In this document: positions 56,887 through 64,000 of the stretch, piece by piece
How positions within the stretch are numbered: position 1 is the stretch's first letter
How the letters are laid out: every line of letters starts with the position of its first letter
Assembly: GCA_036429605.1 (NCBI GenBank)
Contig: CM071590.1
Coordinates: forward strand, 5,084,001-5,148,000
Source of the DNA: Cladobotryum mycophilum
Taxonomy: Eukaryota; Ascomycota; Sordariomycetes; Hypocreales; Hypocreaceae
Direction of reading: 5' to 3'
Length of the DNA: 64,000 nucleotides
Notes under the pieces: generated by a model
Databases searched by the model: none
Told to the model about the DNA's origin: nothing
The model's input: only the letters and a program-made list of their open reading frames with translations
Position numbers and translations under genes: made by a program

Positions 56887-57810
56887 ATGTCTCAACCAAC
56901 AGTCTTCGTCTGCGGCGTAACGGGAACTCAAGGCGGCTCTGTCGCTCGCAACCTTCTCGTCAACAACATCCAAGTCCACGCCATTGCCCGGGACACGGCC
57001 TCCCCCAACGCACTCGCCGTGCAATCCCTCGGCGTCGAACTCTGGACAGGAGACTTCGATAACCCGGAAACCTTGGCCGAGCCCATCAAGGGGTGTTTCG
57101 CCGTCTTCCTAAACCTGAACCCAGATTTAGTCGACAAAGACGGGGAGCTCCGCCGTGCCAAAGGCATCATCAATGTCGCCAAGCAAGCGGGAATAAAGCA
57201 TCTAATCTACTCCAGTAGCTTCTCCGTCGAGGAGCCTGGGAGGTTCACGCACTGGGATCCAAACTCCCTCATGGCGAGAGCCTTGCATTCCAAGCAGGCC
57301 ATCGAGAGCGAGACGAGCAGCGCTGGGTTCGACTACTGGACCATCCTCCGTCCGGGAAACTTTATGTCCAATTTTATCCAGCCCATGGTCCGCCTGCAAA
57401 CCGGCCTTGTTGAGCATGGCCGCTGGTCCTCGGCCCTTCAGGAGAGCACTCGCCTGCCCCTGGTTGACCCGGACACCATCGGAAAATTCGCCTGCACAGC
57501 CTTTATGAATCCCGCAAAGTTCGGCAGCCAAGAAATCGAAATCATGGATGAATTCCTCGTCCCCAGCCAAGTCCTGCAAAAGCTCTCCGCCGCAACAGGC
57601 CGTGACCTGCAGCCTGTTTACATGTCGGATGAAGAGATCAAGGCGCAAAAGGCGACCAATCCCTTTATCATGGGTCAGCTCTTGATGCGGGACATGGCCC
57701 AATTCGTCGACTTAGACAAGATCAAAAGCTGGGGAATTCCTCTGAGCAGCTTTGACGCATTCATTGAGAGGGAGAAGAAGCGGGTCAACGAGACATATTT
57801 ACAGCAATAG
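56887..57810 (+). CDS. NmrA-like NAD(P)-binding protein
   Basis: This intronless gene of 307 residues belongs to the atypical short-chain dehydrogenase group that includes the nitrogen regulator NmrA and human HSCARG, which sense NAD(P) redox state rather than catalyse. The Rossmann start VFVCGVTGTQGGSVARNL (residues 6-23) has the GxxGxxG motif. IKHLIYSSSFSVEE at about 111-124 and WTILRPGNFMSNF at about 153-165 are the other family blocks. The catalytic Tyr-x3-Lys of true dehydrogenases is not evident at the usual position, which fits a sensor role, though some relatives are isoflavone-reductase-like enzymes. The adjacent divergent regulator B is a candidate partner, as NmrA itself represses a transcription factor, but that link is inference. 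Confidence 0.88.
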   Translation: MSQPTVFVCGVTGTQGGSVARNLLVNNIQVHAIARDTASPNALAVQSLGVELWTGDFDNPETLAEPIKGCFAVFLNLNPDLVDKDGELRRAKGIINVAKQAGIKHLIYSSSFSVEEPGRFTHWDPNSLMARALHSKQAIESETSSAGFDYWTILRPGNFMSNFIQPMVRLQTGLVEHGRWSSALQESTRLPLVDPDTIGKFACTAFMNPAKFGSQEIEIMDEFLVPSQVLQKLSAATGRDLQPVYMSDEEIKAQKATNPFIMGQLLMRDMAQFVDLDKIKSWGIPLSSFDAFIEREKKRVNETYLQQ

Positions 57811-58672
57811 GTGCATGAACCTAGTCTTTTCCAGAATCATTAGCAAAAGACTTTTCTCATTCATTACGACTGATTACGTCTGTCGTGGTTTCCCTTATAC
57901 GAATACGTATAAAGGGAGGGTTGGATGATGTACTGGATTTAGACTGCGGTTAAAGGGGATGGCATCAACCTTATGGTTGCCCAAGGTAGTCACTCTATCC
58001 GAGGCTAGGACCTCATTTACTGTAACTGAACTTTATATCCTATCAACTACCTAGCATTCTCTACTATATGTTATGGAAAAAGAAAAGCTACACATAGTTA
58101 CAATAAGGCCTCTAAATTCCATGTAACCAAATTGCGTTAACAGGAAAAAATACAACACTGTGCACTTGTAAGGTTTGTTAATGTGTATCTCTGACAGGCT
58201 ATACTTTATAATAAGTTGGCGAAGGAATACAGGACGCTAAGTTGCGACTCAGCCAGGAAACATGGGATCGTAAGCCAACATTAAACAGCAGTCAGAATGC
58301 CGGGGAGTAATTGTCAAACAACTGAAACAAGATTATTCACGCCCAAAAGACATGTAATGCAGGGCAGCCATGCGGTTCAACGGCCTTCCGACCTGCAAAA
58401 TTGATCGTTACCTATATTACTCAAACATCTACTACTTTCATATAATAATTGCCCTAAAATGGTTACCCAATCCTGTTCGCCAGACCCAGAAACTAACTCC
58501 CATAAACACTCCCAAAGGCCCTGCCATTAGAATGTTATTTCTTGATCGAATTGTCGTTATTCCAAAAACGCCCATCTCATCATGCATATAATGTTATTTT
58601 CTCATCCCATGGCCGTAACCAAGGTTCGATCCCTTTATATGCCCATCGCTCAAGCCTTTTCATTATTACCCT
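57811..58672. other. AT-rich convergent spacer NmrA-GH76
   Basis: This 862-bp tail-to-tail region is AT-rich, with no exon and no recognisable transposon. An imperfect inverted repeat is at 57892-57916, about 80 bp after the NmrA stop. Confidence 0.5.
57892..57916. other. Imperfect hairpin after NmrA
   Basis: CCCTTATAC and GTATAAAGGG can pair around GAATAC with one bulged base. It lies in the expected 3' UTR; fungi do not use such hairpins as terminators, so the role is unknown and chance is possible. Confidence 0.35.
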
Positions 58673-60637
58673 TTAATGCCGTTGTTCATCATGCGATGAC
58701 TGACCAGCTGGCGAATGCTCCCCGTCAGTGCTGACGTATGCTGCCGACTCCAAGGGATGTTGCTCGTTTCCGGATTCCACCATGCTGCTTCTGACAGATG
58801 GATTATGAGGCCACCCAAGGGGCATACTTGATACCCGCCTTGGACGTCCTTCGCCTCCTTGGCGGACGTGTGCAACAGTCATAGACGCAATGCCCTTGCC
58901 TCGATCCTCCATGACACCACCAGCAGCTGGTCTCTTCTCATTAACATCTTTTTCGCTTTTTCGATCAAGTGCCCCAGCCGCAGCACCGCCCGCTGCAAAG
59001 GCTGCAATGGCCGCCGTCGCCGAAGATTGAAATCCTTTAAATTGATCAACCGGCGTCTTGTCTGATGTCTCGTCCAGGAAAAGCCAGATAAGCCCAAGAA
59101 GCGCACTGCCTAAAACAATGAGTGTGATAACAGCGGCTCCGAATCTGTCACCACCGGTGATTTTCTTGTACTGCGGTCCATTAGGAGTCGTACGTCCGAT
59201 ATCAGCACCGCCGCCGCCAGGGTCACCTTTACTTGTCCCTCCACTCTGATCTGTCACCGGAGCATGTCGGTCCTTGATCATCAACGAAAGGGTAACTTCC
59301 ATGGCAGCCATTTGTTGTCCAACACCAGTCGATCCGTCGTACTTGTTCTTGTTCCACACCAAACCGCACATCCGTCCATTATCACCACCAACGCACTGCT
59401 TCGCCGCGGCCACAGCTGATGCTCGGAGCAATGGCATAAGGGTATCATAAGTATAAGGGGCCCATTTGGTAACGTTCGCAAGCCAGCGACTCAAGTAGGC
59501 TTTGAAGGATTGCTGGTCCAAATTGCATAGGTTGACGGGCTCACAGGCGACTTCTGTCATAATGTTGTTGTCGGGACCGGTGAAGAAGACCTTGGCACCC
59601 TCAAGCAGGTTATCCAAACGTTCTTTCCACTTCGGATCCTCGGTGTAGTTGTACATGGCTGCAGCGCCGAGGATGAAACCACCCGCGTTGTATGACCATT
59701 GGTATGGGACGATGTCTGTACAGCCAGTCCCGATGTTGGCGCCATCATAGACATACCAGGATTTTTGATCAATGAAATTGACGTCCAACATCCAATCCCA
59801 AGTTGTCTCGGCCCAATCAGCGTAAGAGCTATTGCCGGTATACAAAGCCAATCTTGCCCCAAGGGCAAAGAAACAAGCTTGCGAAATCGTATTCTGTGAC
59901 TGTTAGCCATCTCCAAATCCACGCTCTGCAAATCTAAACTCGAATGAGCCTACCTTGTAATCGTAGCCGTTGTTCCACGTAAAGATCTGCCAGCGCAAAC
60001 CCCCATTACAGTGCTCCTTGTCCCACCGAGCAGCCTGGGTATTAAAAACGGCTTGGGCAAGGGCCAGCCATTGCGGTTGATCGGGATTGGGATTTGGGAA
60101 GTTGTATTCCGCAGCAGACATGACGGCGAGGCCCCAGAAGCCCTGATCGTCGTTTCCCTCCGTTCTCGTCTGATTCCTGGGCATGTAATCTTTGGTCTCA
60201 CCGACCTGGAATAAGAATCCTTGTTTCGTGAGATCCACAAATTCGTCGTCCTGGGTATAATACCAGTAATCCACCAACGCTCCCATCATGGCGCCGGCCT
60301 CCCACCCTAGATATCGAATCAGAGCTGATCAGAGCAACTTGTTTGTTCGGATGAGGTAGTACATACAGTAGTACGGCTGAGGCAGAAGACCCGGTGTACC
60401 GCCTGGTTTGTCACCATTGTAAAATGATAGCATGTCTTGTGTCATTTGCTTTGCAATTGATGTAATTGATTCTGTAGCGCCCAAATATCAGCCTCGAGCC
60501 AAACGTGGGGGTTATCATCGTCGCATCGTACCGGTGGAGTCGGGATCAAGAGTGTAAGCCGTCGTGAAAGGGCTGGCGACTAATAGCAGAGCTGCGACCA
60601 AGCGGCCGAGCAGTGAAGCCCCGCGGTATCGATCCAT
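58673..60637 (-). CDS. GH76 family DFG5/DCW1-type protein with transmembrane tail
   Basis: DFG5/DCW1 proteins are thought to transfer GPI-linked mannoproteins onto the cell-wall glucan and are related to bacterial endo-alpha-1,6-mannanases. Exons 60637-60532, 60471-60367, 60306-59954 and 59893-58673 join in frame to 594 residues. A signal peptide covers about 1-27 (LLGRLVAALLLVA core). GDKPGGTPGLLPQPYYWWE and AMMGALVDYWYYT are family blocks spanning intron 2. The paired catalytic aspartates are in EGNDDQGFWG (D123, D124). GTGCTDIVPYQWSYNAGG follows later. Unlike typical GPI-anchored members, which end in a short hydrophobic tail, this one has a span at about 439-461 followed by about 130 polar residues rich in Ser, Arg and Gly, suggesting a type I membrane protein with a cytoplasmic tail. 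Confidence 0.9.
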
Positions 60638-63277
60638 GGCTGATTGTGATGGCGAAACGACCCGAGACGGGGCTCAAAGGTGGGAAATATTGGAGAATCC
60701 CATGAGCAACTAAATAGCAACGCGGTAGTCTTGTTGATCGTGATGGTAATGTTATTGTTGATGTTCCAGGTCCAGCAAGGGAGGTCTCAGCTTTCCGTAC
60801 GCCCCGGAATGGAGCACCGTTATTATTATTGTTTTCGAGCCAGCGAAACGAGCGAGGGGTAGCGAGCGATGAAGATGAATACGGATGAGGAAGAAAAGGA
60901 AAAGAGGAAGAAAAGTCAAAAGAGACAAGTCGCAAAGAAGAAGCAACGTGTGGAGAAAGAAGTGGCGAGCGGTTTATCTGGGGAAAGGTACCGATACTTT
61001 GACCCTGGAAAGCGCATGCATTCGGTTGGGCCTGCTTGTCGTCGCCTTTTGTCTCTCGTCTGTGTGTCTGTGTTCATGGGACGGATGCGGACGGCAAAGA
61101 TGGGGGACCAACAGGCAAAGCTGAGCTTGACGCTTCCCTGACGTCTAGCACGACACATGCATGATGCATGCATACATAGTTACTGGTACAAGCCGTAGTC
61201 TAACCATGAGGTACACGATGATCCTATGGAGCGATGACCGAATGGTGGTGTACTTCAGCCATGGATAAATACCTATTTCCTAGTAGTACGCGATGCTGTG
61301 GGAAAAGAAAAAGAAAAAAAGAACCTGCTCTGCTTGACAAGGGCCGGCATAGAACAAGGAATACGAGCCAGCTGCAAGCATCACCCAAGCATAAAGGCCT
61401 GTCCCGAAAAGTAATGACGCCTGCGGCTCCACTGAGATCCGATATTCTATGAGCTAAACATGCAGAAGCATAAAAGTTAGCACACTCCGTGTCACCATAG
61501 TGCCGCTGCGAGCGCTGTTCATCTCTCTTTTTTGATGGGTCTCCGGTTGATGATCAGTGCCCGGACAGACCGAGTCCGGATACGTGCCGCATCTCAGATC
61601 GCCGCAAGAGGGAGACTGAGCATCGTCTTCTAAGCTTTTGTCTATCTGCAGTTCCGTTTTTGAGACGGCATAATCTCTCTCCCTTGGGTCGACATAAACC
61701 CAGACCCCGTATCCGTGTCTTTAGCTTTTTAGCTGCATCCCTCGGCGGCCCAACCGCGAGTGGTAGGCCCCTGGCGAGGTGGTTGGGTGAGCTGGGCCAG
61801 CCGATTTCCCGCAACCAAGTTTTTGTGAGGAGACGCTTGTCCAAAGATGGTCGGACCGGCACCCTAAAGGGCCAGTTGATGATGAAAGAGGGGCGGGGAT
61901 GGGATCTAAAACAATAGAATGCATCGTTGGCTTCGTCCAGCTTCTTCCTTTTACGTCCTTGATGTTGAACATCTGGGAGTTTGAGGCATCATCGCCTGCT
62001 TCCAAGTATGTGCATAGAGATGTTTTCAAAACATTGCCATTTCTCGGTTTGATGACTGCATACTCGACTTTTGTTATGCTCCGCGAAAGCTGGTGACAAG
62101 GCTTGGGTAGCTCGTCAAGCCATCAAATATTCTTGCATACCAGCCATCTTCACCCTCCCTTTCAGAGAAAGACAATGCAATTAATGCCTCGATCCGCCCA
62201 CTGTTTTGTCTTGAATTAGGGGTTCAGATGTCGCTCTACAGGCGAGCTCTTTATACAAGTATCCTCATGAATAGACATCCATTTTGCGACAAGGTATGAT
62301 TGGTGCACTCGCAACCAAGGGGGAACCTGTTACGGGTGAGGCGTTTTCGAACCATTCGATGGGATGAAACCAGCGTGTGACAGCTGCAAACACATCAGCT
62401 CGAGCCAGCTGAGAGACTGTGCTTGCGTCTGAAAACTTCAATTTCTTCAAGCTGGTTGATGAATGAGTGAAGCTTTCGTCCGATGACGAACCAAGCTCCT
62501 TTCTCGGTTGGGGATTTTAATACTTCTATATAAAAACAAAAAACAAAAACAAAAAAAGAAAAGGTCGTAAAATTTGTGTGATGGTAGGTATTTTGAACAA
62601 TTGATGATGATATTTCTAATTCCACATTGTCTGCCTCCTTGGGATCGTTTCGGAATGGTCCGTCACGTGTCTCATTCAATAGTACGTTCCTATTTTGCGC
62701 AAGCTCTGCTTGTACAGCCACACTGTTTCCTGCTTAGAGCGTGGCGAGACTGGCGCATGCCAACCCTCAATAATATTATCCAAGTATCTCCACCGTACCT
62801 CCGAGATTTTCACTTCAGCGGACACAACAACCTCAAATAAAATCAAAACATGGTTAAAATTACTGGAATAGAAAGACGATGACCCAAAGTTATTAGAAAT
62901 GCCCATAAAGTATCTCAGAAACAAAGTTGCTGCTTATTGGAGGCATCATATGTTTAGACTATACAAGCTAGAGTACTTAAAATAACATGTGGCGTTACCA
63001 TGCCAGGCACATGAGGCTGGGGTCTTAGTTCCGTCGTCTCCGTATTTTTGCTGTCGTCAGCCGGGCATCCTCCTCAGACAAGGGGGCTGCTTCGCGGGCT
63101 AAACGTAAACTCATCTCCTCCATTTCCTCACCACCAGCCTCGTCCTTCAATCAACCATCCATCGCAACAGCGCGCCGATATCGAGTCCCATCGATCGAAA
63201 TCCAAACCACCTCCTGTTCGAATCACTGTATTACTTGTCTGTTTGAATTTTTGTCTAGAATACTGTAATCTATCACC
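60638..63277. other. 2.6-kb divergent spacer GH76 / SNC1
   Basis: This holds the upstream regions of two divergent genes. The purine-rich part at 60880-60970 is CT-rich on the GH76 strand, upstream of its start. Small open frames (for example 61899-62096) have no family resemblance or splice partners. CT-rich sequence precedes the SNC1 start at 63100-63150. An intron in the SNC1 5' UTR is possible (CTAG near 63256), but not established. Confidence 0.5.
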
Positions 63278-63923
63278 ATGGCCGACACTCCTTACGATCC
63301 TTACGTCCCCAAGGGAGGCGCCGGTGGTGCTCCCCAAGAGCAGACCAAAACCGGCGTACTGCAAGGTGTACGTCTTTTCTTCCCCTCGATATGCGATTTC
63401 ATCTAGCTGCTGTGGTCTGGAGATGGTTGTGTATTGGCCCAGAGCCCGCTCCGCGAGCGGCGCTCTGCATCGCATATACTCTCCAGTAATCGATGTATTC
63501 AATTTGAGAGATTTGTTCTCTGACCACAGTCGCTGAGCTTAGCTCATGCCAACAAGAAAAATGGCGGATGATTGAACACCACATACTTGGTTGTACGATG
63601 CTAACCACTTCCGTGTGTACAGGAAATCAACAAGACGCTCGACGTGATGAACGAAAACATGAGAAAGGTCGCTCAGCGTGGTCAGAATCTTGATGAACTT
63701 CGAGACAAGACCGACAATTTGGCCGAGTCGGCTCACGATTTCCGTCGTGGCGCCAACAGAGTACGCAAGCAGATGTGGTGGAAGGATATGAAGATGCGCG
63801 TTTGTTTGGTTGTTGGTATCATTATCCTTCTGATTGTCATTATTGTTCCTGCTGGTAAGTGGAGTGTCCAGGGGTGAGCTAATGGAGTGCTAACAAGCGG
63901 TGATAGTTGTTACGACTCGTTGA
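63278..63923 (+). CDS. SNC1: Synaptobrevin, exocytic R-SNARE
   Basis: This v-SNARE drives fusion of Golgi-derived secretory vesicles with the plasma membrane, important at hyphal tips. Exons 63278-63367, 63623-63854 and 63907-63923 give 112 residues. The start is supported by MADTPYDPYVPKGG, a short Pro/Gly-rich head. Exon 2 begins EINKTLDVMNENMRKVAQRG, the SNARE motif, with R49 at the ionic zero layer. GANRVRKQMWWKDMK is the conserved juxtamembrane part, followed by a C-terminal anchor at about 90-108 (VCLVVGIIILLIVIIVP). The last exon encodes only the final residues, VVTTR after the split Val codon. The donor GTACGT at 63368 was chosen over the GT two bases earlier because only it keeps frame. 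Fungi usually have one such gene, equivalent to yeast SNC1/SNC2. Confidence 0.93.
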
Positions 63924-64000
63924 TTTGTTTATTTTGGTTCGAATACGTGTCTGAATATGGCTTGAACGACGATGCTACGCTTTAATGACTCGCGGACACA

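Noticed and set aside
58615..58640. A tRNA T-loop-like GGTTCGATCCC
   Set aside because: No matching D-arm, anticodon arm or acceptor stem can be drawn around it; the T stem pairs over only four bases.
57811..58672. AT-rich spacer considered as a mutated transposon remnant
   Set aside because: No terminal repeats, transposase-like frame or strong TpA bias could be made out by eye.
61899..62096. A short hydrophobic frame between GH76 and SNC1
   Set aside because: It is only 65 codons, with no recognisable family and no nearby exon in frame.

Overview
This window is nuclear chromosomal DNA of a filamentous ascomycete, most likely a Sordariomycete and plausibly from the Hypocreales. The evidence is the gene content (REC8, KAP95, LEU4, a fungal tandem-duplicated phosphofructokinase, MED17, Zn(II)2Cys6 regulators, NmrA, a DUF8035-like protein, GH76), many short GT-AG introns of about 50-200 bp, long pyrimidine-rich intergenic spacers and abundant microsatellites. 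I recognise 18 protein-coding genes (one cut by the left edge). I see no rRNA, convincing tRNA, CRISPR array, intact transposon or viral remnant. All exon coordinates were worked out by hand from splice signals and reading-frame continuity.

Layout: 1-536 partial unknown gene (-); 1316-3883 ferric-reductase-type oxidoreductase (-); 6319-7332 RRP43 exosome subunit (+); 7940-9754 Rab escort protein MRS6 (+); 10257-12541 meiotic cohesin REC8 (-); 14450-15823 F-box-like protein (-); 18139-21207 Zn(II)2Cys6 regulator A (+); 22437-25584 importin beta KAP95 (-); 29225-31371 2-isopropylmalate synthase LEU4 (-); 33162-34902 DUF8035-like protein (-); 37961-40450 phosphofructokinase (-); 41839-43959 Mediator MED17 (+); 44688-49500 SNF2/RING ULS1-like translocase (-); 52001-54381 nucleotide pyrophosphatase/phosphodiesterase (-); 54848-56213 Zn(II)2Cys6 regulator B (-), head-to-head with 56887-57810 NmrA-like protein (+); 58673-60637 GH76 DFG5/DCW1-type protein (-); 63278-63923 synaptobrevin SNC1 (+).

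Most genes are independent housekeeping genes: RNA decay, Rab prenylation, meiosis, nuclear import, leucine synthesis, glycolysis, transcription, DNA repair/SUMO, secretion and cell wall. There is no operon-like logic and no biosynthetic cluster. The only pair whose arrangement suggests joint function is the divergent regulator B / NmrA pair.

The most notable observation concerns the sequence itself. Five reading-frame breaks in four otherwise good genes (regulator A, F-box, DUF8035-like, and two in MED17) each lie in a run of 5-6 G or C, and each is repaired by adding one base of the same kind. That pattern looks like systematic homopolymer under-calling rather than five pseudogenising events. 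MED17 also carries an in-frame TAG followed by 39 further sensible codons. Real biological oddities include a GC-AG intron and an 8-nt first exon in LEU4, 19- and 37-nt exons in REC8, a roughly 200-residue proline-rich insert in the NAD(P)H domain of the ferric reductase, and a transmembrane tail on the GH76 protein. I did not find evidence of a previously undescribed multi-gene system.
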